Shown here: piece by piece, positions 21,390 through 31,820 of the stretch
Layout: each line of letters begins with the position of its first letter
Position numbering within the stretch: position 1 is the stretch's first letter
NCBI GenBank assembly: GCA_947448695.1
Contig: CANFOL010000010.1
Location: 1 to 64,000, forward strand
Direction of reading: 5' to 3'
Length of the DNA: 64,000 bases
Origin: Burkholderiaceae bacterium
Lineage (GTDB): Bacteria > Pseudomonadota > Gammaproteobacteria > Burkholderiales > Burkholderiaceae
The notes under the pieces: model-generated
What the model was told of the DNA's origin: nothing
Seen by the model: only the letters and a program-made list of their open reading frames with translations
Database searches by the model: none
Translations under genes and position numbers: made by a program

Positions 21390-22414
21390 AATTGATCGTT
21401 ACTGGAGCCGCAGGCTTTATTGGTGCAAACCTAGTGCATGCACTAAATCAGCGTGGTCAAAAAGATATTGTTGCAGTAGACGATTTAAAAGATTCTAAGA
21501 AATATCGTAACTTGGCAGACTGTGAGATTTCTGATTACTTTGATAAAGCAGAATTTTTGCAAGTACTTAAAAATAAATCTTTAGGTCGCGTTGCAGCGAT
21601 ATTTCATGAAGGTGCATGTTCAGACACGATGGAGTCCGATGGCCACTTCATGATGGCGAATAATTATCGTTACACCTTAGACTTGCTCGATATCTGCTCA
21701 GAGCAGGGCATTCCCTTAATTTATGCTTCTTCTGCTGCTACTTACGGTGGTGCTACCAGTTTTATTGAAAAAAGGGAATTTGAAAAACCGCTTAATATTT
21801 ACGGCTATTCCAAATTTTTATTAGATCAAATTGTCCGTCAGAGATTAGCTGCGAGCGCCTTAAAAACTCAAGTAGTAGGCCTTAGATATTTCAATGTATA
21901 TGGTCCACGAGAGTCTCATAAAGGAAGAATGGCTTCTGTAGCTTTTCATCATTTCCATCAATATAAAGAAAATGAAAGCGTCAAATTATTTGGTGGTTAC
22001 GACGGTTATGCTGCGGGTGAGCAAAAAAGAGACTTTGTTTATATTGAGGATGTTATTAAGGTCAATATGTTCTTTTTTGAAAACCCCCAAATTAGTGGGA
22101 TATTTAATTTAGGGACAGGACGTGCCCAGCCTTTTAATGACGTTGCGATTTCGGTGATCAATGGCCTTGATCAAATTCAGTTTGCGAAAGATTTTAAAGA
22201 GCAGTCTTTAATTGATCTTGTACAGAAGAAAAAACTCCTCTACGTGGATTTTCCGGAGGATTTAAAAGGTAAATATCAGTCCTTTACTCAAGCGAGTTTG
22301 GATCATTTGAGAAGTGTTGGTTACTCAGAAGACTTCCACACCGTTGAGGAGGGTGTCAGAAAATATGTAACTTGGTTATCAGATAACGCTGATTTCTTAG
22401 CTGAGAAGCTCTAG
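21386..22414 (+). CDS. rfaD: ADP-L-glycero-D-manno-heptose-6-epimerase
   Basis: IVTGAAGFIGANLVHALNQRG...IFHEGACSDTMESDG...YGYSKFLLDQ; follows rfaE1. Confidence 0.94.
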   Translation: MKLIVTGAAGFIGANLVHALNQRGQKDIVAVDDLKDSKKYRNLADCEISDYFDKAEFLQVLKNKSLGRVAAIFHEGACSDTMESDGHFMMANNYRYTLDLLDICSEQGIPLIYASSAATYGGATSFIEKREFEKPLNIYGYSKFLLDQIVRQRLAASALKTQVVGLRYFNVYGPRESHKGRMASVAFHHFHQYKENESVKLFGGYDGYAAGEQKRDFVYIEDVIKVNMFFFENPQISGIFNLGTGRAQPFNDVAISVINGLDQIQFAKDFKEQSLIDLVQKKKLLYVDFPEDLKGKYQSFTQASLDHLRSVGYSEDFHTVEEGVRKYVTWLSDNADFLAEKL

Positions 22415-22497
22415 ACCACTTTTCTGGTCAACGATTCTAAAATCTTCTCGTTATCCTTGAGCGTGCAATATGGATTGCATGTATTTTTCAAGGAGAA

Positions 22498-22839
22498 ATG
22501 ATGAAGAAATTGAATCAAACTTTTAATATTCGCTCTCTACGCCAAAGTTTATTGGCATTAGCTTTAGGGTCTTTGATGGCGTTGAGTGCGCCGAGTTATG
22601 CTGTTAATATAAATTCAGCATCAGCAGAGATTTTACAAAATGTGAAGGGTATCGGTCCAACGCGTGCCAAAGCAATCGTTGAGGAGCGAGAAAAGAATGG
22701 CCCTTTTGTGAATTCTGAAGATTTAAACATTCGCGTCAAAGGCATTGGACAAAAGTCAGTTGAGAAAATGACTGAGTCAGGTTTAACTTTCGATGGTGTA
22801 GAACCTCTAACGAGAGCTAAAAGTATCAAAATAAAATAG
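22498..22839 (+). CDS. ComEA-like helix-hairpin-helix DNA-binding protein
   Basis: Signal peptide followed by VNINSASAEILQNVKGIGPTRAKAIVEEREKNGPF. Confidence 0.85.
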   Translation: MMKKLNQTFNIRSLRQSLLALALGSLMALSAPSYAVNINSASAEILQNVKGIGPTRAKAIVEEREKNGPFVNSEDLNIRVKGIGQKSVEKMTESGLTFDGVEPLTRAKSIKIK

Positions 22840-22940
22840 GGCATTGATTCAAAGCTGACAAAAATAACTCAATATTGAGTTTCTTACGCGGGCAGAAGCT
22901 TGAGGGTAAAATAAACCTCACTTCTGCCATTTTATTAAAT

Positions 22941-23858
22941 ATGAATACAGCCAATGTTTTTTATCCTACGATTGCTGACACCGTTGGCAACACACCATTA
23001 ATTCGTTTGCAGCGTATTCCTGGTGAAGGTAATCAGATACGCAATAACATTATTTTAGGTAAGTTAGAAGGTAATAATCCTGCTGGGTCCGTGAAAGATC
23101 GACCAGCCTTATCCATGTTCCGACGCGCTGAACAACGGGGTGAAATTACTCCTGGTAGTACCTTAATTGAAGCAACCAGTGGAAATACGGGTATTGCTCT
23201 CGCAATGGCAGCTGCGATTTTAGGTTACAAGATGATTTTGGTGATGCCAGAAAATCAAAGTATTGAACGACGTCAAAGTATGACGGCTTATGGTGCCGAA
23301 TTAATACTTACACCAGCAACTGGAGGAATGGAGTATGCAAGGGACTATGCTTACCAACTTCAAAAAGAAGGTCGTGGAATCGTTTTAGATCAGTTTTCCA
23401 ATAAAGATAATCCCTTGGCACATTACGAAGGCACTGGTCCAGAAATCTGGCGTGATACTCACGGTCAAATTACTCATTTTGTTTCTTCGATGGGAACTAC
23501 GGGGACAATTACGGGTACTTCTCGATTTTTAAAAGAACAAAATCCACACATACAGATTATTGGTGTGCAACCCAAGGATGGCTCACAAATACCAGGTATC
23601 AGAAAATGGGCGCCAGAGTATTTACCTAAAATTTATGAGCCAGCACGAGTAGATTCTTTGGAATATGTTACTCAAGGTGAGGCTGAAGAGATGTGTCGGA
23701 AAATGGCCCGAGAAGAGGGGATCTTTTGTGGTATCTCTGCAGCTGGTGCTTTAGTTGTAGCACTGCGTATCGCAGAGCGTATTGAAAACGCAACGATTGT
23801 TTTTATCGTTTGTGATCGTGGCGACCGTTATTTGTCGACAGGAGTTTTTCCGGCTTAG
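22941..23858 (+). CDS. cysM: Cysteine synthase B
   Basis: TIADTVGNTPLIRLQRIPG...LEGNNPAGSVKDRPALSM...EATSGNTGIALAM; ATG 22941 preferred over track start 22875. Confidence 0.92.
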   Translation: MNTANVFYPTIADTVGNTPLIRLQRIPGEGNQIRNNIILGKLEGNNPAGSVKDRPALSMFRRAEQRGEITPGSTLIEATSGNTGIALAMAAAILGYKMILVMPENQSIERRQSMTAYGAELILTPATGGMEYARDYAYQLQKEGRGIVLDQFSNKDNPLAHYEGTGPEIWRDTHGQITHFVSSMGTTGTITGTSRFLKEQNPHIQIIGVQPKDGSQIPGIRKWAPEYLPKIYEPARVDSLEYVTQGEAEEMCRKMAREEGIFCGISAAGALVVALRIAERIENATIVFIVCDRGDRYLSTGVFPA

Positions 23859-24996
23859 ACGTTTTCGAAGAAGTAGTGCCATTATTGATGACAGCTTGGC
23901 CAAATTCTGTAACTGACATTGCATAGAAGAAACTTCGGTTGTATTGAGTGATCACTTCAAAGTTGGTCAAGCCAACCACATAGTCGATCGACTCCCCACC
24001 ATTTTTTGTAATGCTTGGAAGATCTACAATTAATGCGGGGCTCATTTCATTCAATGCTGCAGACCATTTAATAATTATTTTTTTGTTTTTTAAATCACCT
24101 AAATTGTATTTAGGGTTCGGATCACCATCAGCTAAATCTTTGATGATGGTACTTGATTGCATATCCGGTGGAATACGAAGATAAATAGGTTCACCTGTTT
24201 TCCAGCCATGACCTTTCAAAAAATTTGCAATGCTTTGCATTGCGTCTTTTGGGCTTTTTCTTAGGTCTATAACGCCGTCACCATCACCATCCTTGGCAAA
24301 TTTGCGAATACTTGTAGGCATAAATTGTGGCATTCCCATTGCGCCGGCAAAAGAGCCTTCTTGAACAAGACAAGACTTAAATTTTATAGAGTCAGGTATT
24401 GATCGACTAGTTTTTGAAACGCAATTTAGAACATGGTCATACAGTTGTTCTTTGAACATGGCACTGCGACTAGCCTGATTTGGGCTTGAAGGATAGTCAA
24501 AGGCAAAGGTAGCTAAAACATCTCTCACTGGAAACGAACCCATATTTCTGCCATAGATGGTTTCAACACCTAAAATGCCGACAATAATAGAGCTGGGAAC
24601 CCCAGTTTCTTTTTCGAGTTGATCTAAAAATAGATGATGTTCTTGGAGGAATTTTTTACCTGCATCTAGACGAATTTGGTTCATGACATTTGCTCGATAG
24701 GCTGACCAATTTTTTCGTACAGGCGCTGCTCCGGATGGCACCATATACTGACGAGCGGCGGTCTGCCATTTCATATCGCGAAATGAATCTCGTAAAGCTT
24801 CTACTGAAAGGTTTTCTCGGATCGCCATCTCAATTAAAAAAAAGTCTAAAGCTTGTTCTTTTGAAAGAGTGGGTGTTAAAGAGCCTGATGGTAAAGGGTC
24901 TTGATTTTGAGCCTGACCGACGACCGCTAGAAACAGGCTAAATATGAAAAAAAGTTTGAAAATGAGTGTCAAGGGGAGCCTGTTTAGAAAATACAT
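23803..24996 (-). CDS. mltB: Lytic murein transglycosylase B
   Basis: SIIVGILGVETIYGRNMGSFPVRDVLATFAFDYP...QEGSFAGAMGMPQFMPTSIRKFAKDGDGDGVIDL. Confidence 0.9.
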   Translation of the reverse strand: MYFLNRLPLTLIFKLFFIFSLFLAVVGQAQNQDPLPSGSLTPTLSKEQALDFFLIEMAIRENLSVEALRDSFRDMKWQTAARQYMVPSGAAPVRKNWSAYRANVMNQIRLDAGKKFLQEHHLFLDQLEKETGVPSSIIVGILGVETIYGRNMGSFPVRDVLATFAFDYPSSPNQASRSAMFKEQLYDHVLNCVSKTSRSIPDSIKFKSCLVQEGSFAGAMGMPQFMPTSIRKFAKDGDGDGVIDLRKSPKDAMQSIANFLKGHGWKTGEPIYLRIPPDMQSSTIIKDLADGDPNPKYNLGDLKNKKIIIKWSAALNEMSPALIVDLPSITKNGGESIDYVVGLTNFEVITQYNRSFFYAMSVTEFGQAVINNGTTSSKTSKPEKLLSTNNGRHDHKR

Positions 24997-25056
24997 AATT
25001 TCTTGTAGATTAGGTAATAATGAGATTATTACTTATAAATAAGAGAATTGTGTTTT

Positions 25057-25980
25057 ATGACAACTGGCTACATTAGTCATCCGGACTTTTTTAAGCATGA
25101 AATGGGTAGTTATCATCCGGAATGCCCCGCGCGTTTAAGTGCAATTGAAGACCAACTCATACTGAGTCGTATTGATGATTTTTTAACTCGCATTGATGCC
25201 CCCCTTGCAACAGAGAGTCAAGTTGGACTTGTGCATGATCAGGGCCTAATTGATTATTTAAAGCAACATATTCCCCAGTCAGGATATGTAGAAATTGATG
25301 GCGATACCTCTATGAATCCTTATTCGTATCAAGCCGCATTAAGAGCTGCTGGTGCTTGTATTGCAGGTGTTAATGCGATAATGCAAGGAGAAGTCAATAA
25401 TGTGTTTTGTGCGGTTCGTCCACCAGGTCATCACGCTGAACCTAGTCATTCTCAAGGATTTTGCTTTTTTAATAATATTGCAATAGCTGCCAAATATGTC
25501 TTAGAGCAATATGGTTTAAAAAAAGTAGCGATTATCGATTTTGACGTTCACCACGGTAATGGTACTGAGGCCACATTCAAAAATGATTCTCGAGTATTGA
25601 TGTGTGGTTTTTTTCAACATCCACTCTATCCCTATAGTGGTGATCAAACAAGTTCTGCAAATATGTTGAATATTCCCGTACCTGCCTTCACCAAGGGGGG
25701 TGATATTCGTGCGATTGTTTCTGACATTTGGTTGCCGCGGCTTGAAGAGTTTGCTCCTGAATTTATTTTTATCTCAGCAGGATTTGATGCGCACCGTGAA
25801 GATGAGTTAGGGCAATTAGGTTTGGTAGAGTCTGACTATTCATGGATGACGGAAAAAATTCAACAAGTAGCTAAGAAATATGCTGAAGGAAGAATCTTAA
25901 GTACTTTAGAGGGTGGATATCATTTATCTGCTTTAGGAAGAAGTGTCGTAGCGCATATTAAAGAGCTTGCTGAAATTTAA
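25057..25980 (+). CDS. Histone deacetylase-family protein (deacetylase/amidohydrolase)
   Basis: HPDFFKHEMGSYHPECPARL...AVRPPGHHAEPSHSQGFCFFNNIAIAA...IIDFDVHHGNGTE...ISAGFDAHREDELG; start codon approximate. Confidence 0.93.
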   Translation: MTTGYISHPDFFKHEMGSYHPECPARLSAIEDQLILSRIDDFLTRIDAPLATESQVGLVHDQGLIDYLKQHIPQSGYVEIDGDTSMNPYSYQAALRAAGACIAGVNAIMQGEVNNVFCAVRPPGHHAEPSHSQGFCFFNNIAIAAKYVLEQYGLKKVAIIDFDVHHGNGTEATFKNDSRVLMCGFFQHPLYPYSGDQTSSANMLNIPVPAFTKGGDIRAIVSDIWLPRLEEFAPEFIFISAGFDAHREDELGQLGLVESDYSWMTEKIQQVAKKYAEGRILSTLEGGYHLSALGRSVVAHIKELAEI

Positions 25981-26002
25981 ATACTCTAATAGGAGATAGC
26001 TA

Positions 26003-27646
26003 ATGAGTCATATTTTTGTCGATGGTCTAGAACAAAATTCAGCAAATTATGCGTCAATGACCCCTCTTAGCTTTATTGAACGAGCCGCTCAGGTCTATCC
26101 TCAAAAGTTAGCCATTGTGCATGGTAATCTTCGACAAGATTGGCAAACGACTTACCAGCGGTGTAAGCAACTTGCTAGTGCGCTGCTGAAGAGTGGTATT
26201 AAGCGTGGGGATACTGTGGCAGTCATGTTGCCGAATACACCACCTATGGTAGAAGCACATTTTGGTGTGCCTATGTCAGGGGCTGTGTTAAATGCTTTGA
26301 ATACTCGTTTGGATCCAGAGGCAATCGCATTTATGCTGCAACATGGCGAGGCTAAAGCAATCATGATTGACCCTGAATTTAGTCATACTATGAAGAAGGC
26401 GTTAGAAATTGCTCAAATCAAAGATATTTTAATCATTGATATTCATGATGCGCTTTACCAAGGAGACGGTTTCTCCATTGGGGGTATTGAATATGAGGCA
26501 TTTTTAAGACTGGGGGATCCAGACTATTCCTGGGAGGGGCCTCATGATGAATGGGATGCTATTTGCTTAAACTATACTTCAGGAACGACCGGTAATCCTA
26601 AAGGGGTGGTCTATCATCACCGTGGAGCGATGACCAATGCTATCTCAAATATTTTGGAATGGGATATGCCAAAGCATCCAGTGTATTTATGGACCTTGCC
26701 CATGTTCCATTGCAATGGATGGTGTTTTCCGTGGACTGTTGCCGCAAGAGCCGGAGTCAATGTTTGTTTACGTAAAGTGGATGCCGCACATATATTTGAG
26801 TCGATTAAAGCGCATGGTGTGACACATTATTGCGCGGCTCCCATCGTGCATGGATTTTTAGTGAATGCTAGTGATGAATTAAAAAAAGGTGTTCCACCAG
26901 GAGTGAAGGCGATGGTTGCGGGCGCAGCTCCTCCTGCAGCGATGATTGAAGGAATGGAAAAGATGGGCTTTGATTTAACCCATGTTTATGGGCTAACTGA
27001 AACCTATGGTCCAGCAGCGGTTTGTGTTAAGCATGATGCTTGGCAAGAAAATAATATTGGCGATCGTGCAGCACTTAATGCTCGCCAAGGAGTGCGATAT
27101 CACTTACAGCATGGTATGGCGGTGATTGACCCTGAATCGATGTCTCCAGTTCTAGCAGATGGTCAGACCATCGGTGAAATTATGTTTCGTGGAAACATTA
27201 TGATGAAGGGATATTTAAAAAATCGATCGGCAACTCAAGAGGCTTTTGCAGGGGGATGGTTTCATACAGGGGATTTAGCTGTGATGAACCCTGATGGGTA
27301 CATTAAAATCAAGGATCGCAGTAAAGATATTATTATTTCCGGAGGGGAAAATATCTCCTCCATAGAAGTCGAAGATGTTTTATATCGTCACCCAGCAGTA
27401 ATGGCGGCAGCTGTTGTGGCAAGGCCCGATGAAAAGTGGGGTGAAACTCCTTGTGCATTTATTGAAGTTAAACCTGGAGTTAATGTCAGTGTGGAAGAGA
27501 TTATTGCGCATTGCAAATTACATTTGGCAGGATTTAAAGTTCCAAGGGCGGTAGTTTTTGCTGAGTTACCAAAAACTTCAACTGGAAAAATACAAAAATT
27601 TGAATTACGTAAAAGAGCTGGCTCTGCTCAAGCGATTGATGTTTAG
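26003..27646 (+). CDS. AMP-dependent acyl-CoA synthetase
   Basis: LNYTSGTTGNPKGVVYHHRGA...VYGLTETYGP...GWFHTGDLAVMNPDGYIKIKDRSKDIIISGGENISS. Confidence 0.94.
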   Translation: MSHIFVDGLEQNSANYASMTPLSFIERAAQVYPQKLAIVHGNLRQDWQTTYQRCKQLASALLKSGIKRGDTVAVMLPNTPPMVEAHFGVPMSGAVLNALNTRLDPEAIAFMLQHGEAKAIMIDPEFSHTMKKALEIAQIKDILIIDIHDALYQGDGFSIGGIEYEAFLRLGDPDYSWEGPHDEWDAICLNYTSGTTGNPKGVVYHHRGAMTNAISNILEWDMPKHPVYLWTLPMFHCNGWCFPWTVAARAGVNVCLRKVDAAHIFESIKAHGVTHYCAAPIVHGFLVNASDELKKGVPPGVKAMVAGAAPPAAMIEGMEKMGFDLTHVYGLTETYGPAAVCVKHDAWQENNIGDRAALNARQGVRYHLQHGMAVIDPESMSPVLADGQTIGEIMFRGNIMMKGYLKNRSATQEAFAGGWFHTGDLAVMNPDGYIKIKDRSKDIIISGGENISSIEVEDVLYRHPAVMAAAVVARPDEKWGETPCAFIEVKPGVNVSVEEIIAHCKLHLAGFKVPRAVVFAELPKTSTGKIQKFELRKRAGSAQAIDV

Positions 27647-27741
27647 CCTTTGTGCTTTCATGGTCATTGAGTACTCAGAATCTTTAGGTTTGGGTTTGCA
27701 GTAAAATCAATTTAAGAAATATAACAAGAGGAATTTTCTTT

Positions 27742-28491
27742 ATGAAAATATTAGTAGCTGTAAAACGTGTTGTGGATTACAACGTTAAAGTACGTGTCAA
27801 ATCAGATCATTCCGGTGTTGAAACAGCAAATGTCAAAATGTCGATGAATCCATTTGATGAGATTGCTGTTGAAGAAGCGGTCAGACTTAAAGAGTCTGGT
27901 GTGGCAACTGAAGTTATTGCCGTCTCTGTTGGTGTTGCACAGTGTCAAGAAACCTTAAGAACGGCAATGGCGATAGGTGCCGATCGTGCAATATTGGTTG
28001 AAACAGACGAGGAGATTCAACCTCTAGCCGTTGCGAAAATTATGAAAGCGATTGCTGATAAAGAAGCTCCCAAACTGATCATTTTAGGGAAGCAAGCTAT
28101 TGATGATGATAGTAACCAGACAGGGCAAATGTTAGCCGCGCTTATGAATATTCCTCAAGCGACTTTCGCTTCTAAATTAGTGATTGACAATCAACATGCC
28201 CAGGTGACTCGTGAGGTAGATGGTGGTTTAGAAACGATTCGTATTACATTGCCAGCTCTAGTCACTACTGATCTTCGCTTGAATGAGCCAAGGTATGTGA
28301 CGTTGCCAAATATCATGAAGGCAAAGAAAAAAACATTAGACACTTTTAAACCTTCTGATCTCGGTGTAGACGTAAGTCCTCGCCTGAAGATAATCCAAGT
28401 CAACGAACCTTCTAAGCGTCAAGCTGGGGTGATGGTAGCTGATGTAGCTGCCTTAGTTGATAAATTAAAAAATGAAGCAAAGGTAATCTAA
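27742..28491 (+). CDS. etfB: Electron transfer flavoprotein subunit beta
   Basis: [20 protein letters not shown]...[18 protein letters not shown]...[21 protein letters not shown]. Confidence 0.96.
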   Translation: MKILVAVKRVVDYNVKVRVKSDHSGVETANVKMSMNPFDEIAVEEAVRLKESGVATEVIAVSVGVAQCQETLRTAMAIGADRAILVETDEEIQPLAVAKIMKAIADKEAPKLIILGKQAIDDDSNQTGQMLAALMNIPQATFASKLVIDNQHAQVTREVDGGLETIRITLPALVTTDLRLNEPRYVTLPNIMKAKKKTLDTFKPSDLGVDVSPRLKIIQVNEPSKRQAGVMVADVAALVDKLKNEAKVI

Positions 28492-29430
28492 ATGACCGTA
28501 CTCGTAATCGCTGAATATCAGCAACAACAAATTCAAGCTAGCACATTAAATGTGGTTAGTGCTGCATTACAAATTGATCAAGATGTTCATGTCCTAATCA
28601 TGGGCCAAGAGTTATCAGGCGCTGCAAAAGCTGCCGCCACTATATCTGGAGTAAGTAAAGTGTTAGTAGCTGATGACGCAATTTTTGTGAATCAGTTAGC
28701 AGAAAATTTAACAAGCCAAGTATTATCTATTGCGAAAAACTATACGCATCTTTTAGTGGCTGCAAGTGCAAATGGAAAAAACATCATGCCTCGTATTGCG
28801 GCGTTACTAGATGTTGCTCAGATTTCAGAAATTACTAAGGTCATTAGCTCCGATACCTTTGAACGACCAATTTATGCAGGCAATGCAATTGCTACGATCC
28901 AGTCGGTAGATCCTATCAAAGCTATTACAGTGCGTCCTACTGGATTTGAACCAGTTGCATCAACAGGTGGGCAAGCAAGTATTGAAACAATAAGTTCAGT
29001 ACTAGATGCAGGTATAAGTCAATTTATATCGCGTGAGACTACCAAATCAGATCGCCCGGAGCTTACTGCTGCGAAAATTATTGTTTCTGGTGGTCGAGGT
29101 TTAGGGTCTGCAGAGCAATATCATTTAGTGATGGAGCCTTTAGCAGATAGTTTAGGTGCTGCTTTAGGAGCTTCTCGTGCAGCAGTAGATGCTGGGTATG
29201 TTCCCAATGATTATCAAGTTGGTCAAACTGGAAAAATTGTAGCCCCTCAGTTGTATGTTGCGGTTGGAATTTCGGGGGCGATTCAACATTTAGCTGGAAT
29301 GAAAGATTCTAAGGTCATCGTAGCAATCAATAAAGATCCTGAGGCACCCATTTTTGGTGTGGCCGATTATGGCTTAGTTGCTGATTTATTTACTGCAGTA
29401 CCTGAACTTGTTGCAGCAATGAAAAACTAA
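28492..29430 (+). CDS. etfA: Electron transfer flavoprotein subunit alpha
   Basis: KIIVSGGRGLGSAEQYHLVMEPLADSLGAALGASRAAVDAGYVPNDYQVGQTGKIVAPQLYVAVGISGAIQHLAGM. Confidence 0.96.
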   Translation: MTVLVIAEYQQQQIQASTLNVVSAALQIDQDVHVLIMGQELSGAAKAAATISGVSKVLVADDAIFVNQLAENLTSQVLSIAKNYTHLLVAASANGKNIMPRIAALLDVAQISEITKVISSDTFERPIYAGNAIATIQSVDPIKAITVRPTGFEPVASTGGQASIETISSVLDAGISQFISRETTKSDRPELTAAKIIVSGGRGLGSAEQYHLVMEPLADSLGAALGASRAAVDAGYVPNDYQVGQTGKIVAPQLYVAVGISGAIQHLAGMKDSKVIVAINKDPEAPIFGVADYGLVADLFTAVPELVAAMKN

Positions 29431-29454
29431 ATGTATTACCACTAGGGGAAATCT

Positions 29455-31242
29455 ATGACGTATCAAGCGCCTGTAAAAGAGATGATGTTTTTAATGAATC
29501 ACTTAGCAGGACTTGAAAAAATCAGACAATTGCCTTATTTTTCTGAAGCGAGTATTGATGCAGATACTGCTGAGGCGATACTAAATGAGTCTGCGAAATT
29601 TTCTGAAGAAGTTCTCGCGCCCCTTAACTGGATTGGTGATCAACAACCAAGTCATTTTGTGGATGGTCATGTTGTAACAACGCCGGGCTTTAAAGACGCT
29701 TTTGATAAATATGTCGCAGCCGGATGGCAGGGTGTTACACATCCTTCTGAATATGGAGGACAAGGCTTACCAAAGATTATTTCTACAGCGTGTCAAGAAA
29801 TGGCGAACTCCGCCTGTTTGTCATTTTCTTTATGTCCGATGCTTACTGATGGTGCAATTGAAGCCCTCATCGTAGCAGCAAGTGAAGATTTAAAAAAGCG
29901 CTTTATTCCGAATATGATTTCTGGAAAATGGACCGGGACAATGAATTTAACAGAGCCGCAAGCTGGTTCTGATTTAGCACTTGTTCGAACACGCGCAGAA
30001 CCTATAGGTGATGGTACTTACAAAATTTTCGGAACGAAGATTTATATCACTTATGGCGAGCATGATTTTTCTGAAAATATTATTCATTTGGTATTAGCAA
30101 GAACGCCGACAGCGCCAGACGGGGTAAAGGGTATATCTTTATTTGTGGTGCCTAAATTTATGGTGGATGAGCAAGGAAATATTGGCAATCGAAATGACGT
30201 GCACTGTATTTCGATTGAACATAAATTAGGTATTAAGGCTAGCCCAACTTCTGTATTGCAGTATGGTGATCATGGCGGTGCCATTGGATATTTAGTCGGT
30301 GAAGAGAACCGTGGTTTAGAGTATATGTTCATTATGATGAATGCAGCACGTTTTGGTGTGGGTATGCAAGGGGTATCTCTTGCTGAGATGTCTTATCAAA
30401 AGGCTGTTCGTTATGCAAAAGAGCGGATTCAGAGCAGAGATCTTGCAGGGTCGACTGGTTCGGTTGCGATCATTCACCATCCTGATGTGAAGCGTATGCT
30501 CATGACAATGCGCGCCTATACCGAAGGTGCTAGAGCACTTGCTTATGTTGCTGTAGCAGCATCTGATGCAGCTGAACATGCCTTGGATGAAAAAACGAGA
30601 CTAGAAAACCAGGCCTTTTATGAGTTTTTAGTTCCGATTATTAAAGGCTTTTCCACCGAAATGGCTGTGCAGGTTGCCAGTCTTGGAGTTCAGGTTCATG
30701 GTGGAATGGGCTTCATTGAAGAAACTGGAGCGGCACAGTATTATCGTGATGCAAGAATTTTGCCCATTTATGAAGGAACAACTGCGATTCAAGCAAACGA
30801 TTTGATTGGTAGAAAAACCTTACGAGATGGTGGCGCTGTCGCAAAGGCAATTAGTAAACAAATTGAGCTTACTGAAGAAGCGTTAAGCTCATCAGGCTCT
30901 GATGCGGCCAAGATGATGTTAGAGCAATTAAAGCTTGCCAGGCATGCATTAGAAAAAGTAGTGGTGTATATTTTAATGAATGTAAAGTCAGATATTAAAG
31001 CAGTGTTTGCGGGTAGTGTGCCTTACTTACAAATTTGTGGGCTCACGCTAGCAGGCTGGCAGATGGCAAGAGCATTACTCGAGGCTGAGAAATTGCACGA
31101 TCAAGACTCAGACTTTTATCAAGCCAAAATTAGCACAGCACAGTTTTATGCACAACATTTACTCACCCAAGTTCCAGGGATTGCGAAGTCCATTATGGAA
31201 GGTGGCAGAGTGACAAATGAGCTAAAACCGGAACAGTTCTAA
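29455..31242 (+). CDS. Acyl-CoA dehydrogenase
   Basis: GTMNLTEPQAGSDLALVRTRAEP...GVQVHGGMGFIEETGAAQYYRDARILPIYEGTTAIQANDLIGRK. Confidence 0.95.
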   Translation: MTYQAPVKEMMFLMNHLAGLEKIRQLPYFSEASIDADTAEAILNESAKFSEEVLAPLNWIGDQQPSHFVDGHVVTTPGFKDAFDKYVAAGWQGVTHPSEYGGQGLPKIISTACQEMANSACLSFSLCPMLTDGAIEALIVAASEDLKKRFIPNMISGKWTGTMNLTEPQAGSDLALVRTRAEPIGDGTYKIFGTKIYITYGEHDFSENIIHLVLARTPTAPDGVKGISLFVVPKFMVDEQGNIGNRNDVHCISIEHKLGIKASPTSVLQYGDHGGAIGYLVGEENRGLEYMFIMMNAARFGVGMQGVSLAEMSYQKAVRYAKERIQSRDLAGSTGSVAIIHHPDVKRMLMTMRAYTEGARALAYVAVAASDAAEHALDEKTRLENQAFYEFLVPIIKGFSTEMAVQVASLGVQVHGGMGFIEETGAAQYYRDARILPIYEGTTAIQANDLIGRKTLRDGGAVAKAISKQIELTEEALSSSGSDAAKMMLEQLKLARHALEKVVVYILMNVKSDIKAVFAGSVPYLQICGLTLAGWQMARALLEAEKLHDQDSDFYQAKISTAQFYAQHLLTQVPGIAKSIMEGGRVTNELKPEQF

Positions 31243-31263
31243 TCAGAACATCACTCTCAATGA

Positions 31264-31713
31264 TTACTTAGAAATCTCTTTAGCGGCTTCTACTTGGCTG
31301 ATGAAGTATTGCTCAAAAGCAATCGCTAGACCACTCATGAGAACAAATGCGCCGACCAATAAAGTGATGATCATGCAGATAATAATGAGCCATCCAGATT
31401 GATTTTTCTTGGTTTGACCTGTATTAAATTGTGCATCAAAACGATCATCTAAACGAAGACCAAACACAAGCGTACAAAGCCAGCTCGTGAGTAATGAGAT
31501 TTCACCAAGAGCAACAGCAAGCCAGCCTAAAAGAGAAGCTTTTTCAGTATGCGCTAGTTCAAACCAGCCCCAAACACCAAATAGTAAAGCAATCAGTTGT
31601 AGATAAAACCAAGGTGAATTTTTCCCTTTTAGATAAAGCCAATGAAGGCCAGTGCCTGGTAAGAAAAGACTGAGTAAACAAACAACAAGTTTTGATTTAA
31701 AGGTGTTTTTCAT
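31264..31713 (-). CDS. Hypothetical integral membrane protein
   Basis: 149 aa with several predicted hydrophobic segments (LFLPGTGLHWLYLKG...; IIICMIITLLVGAFVLMSGLAIAF). Confidence 0.65.
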   Translation of the reverse strand: MKNTFKSKLVVCLLSLFLPGTGLHWLYLKGKNSPWFYLQLIALLFGVWGWFELAHTEKASLLGWLAVALGEISLLTSWLCTLVFGLRLDDRFDAQFNTGQTKKNQSGWLIIICMIITLLVGAFVLMSGLAIAFEQYFISQVEAAKEISK

Positions 31714-31793
31714 ATTGTCAAATCATACCCTAAATCCTTAATTCTTAAAGGTTTTAGGGGTATTTTATATGTTTGAGTATTGATTGGAGACTT

Positions 31794-31820
31794 ATTGTAA
31801 TGTATATTTTGGGATACAAT
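31794..31820. promoter_or_regulatory. Candidate operator inverted repeat of the HigBA-type module
   Basis: ATTGTAatgtatattttgggaTACAAT overlaps the annotated toxin start. Confidence 0.4.
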
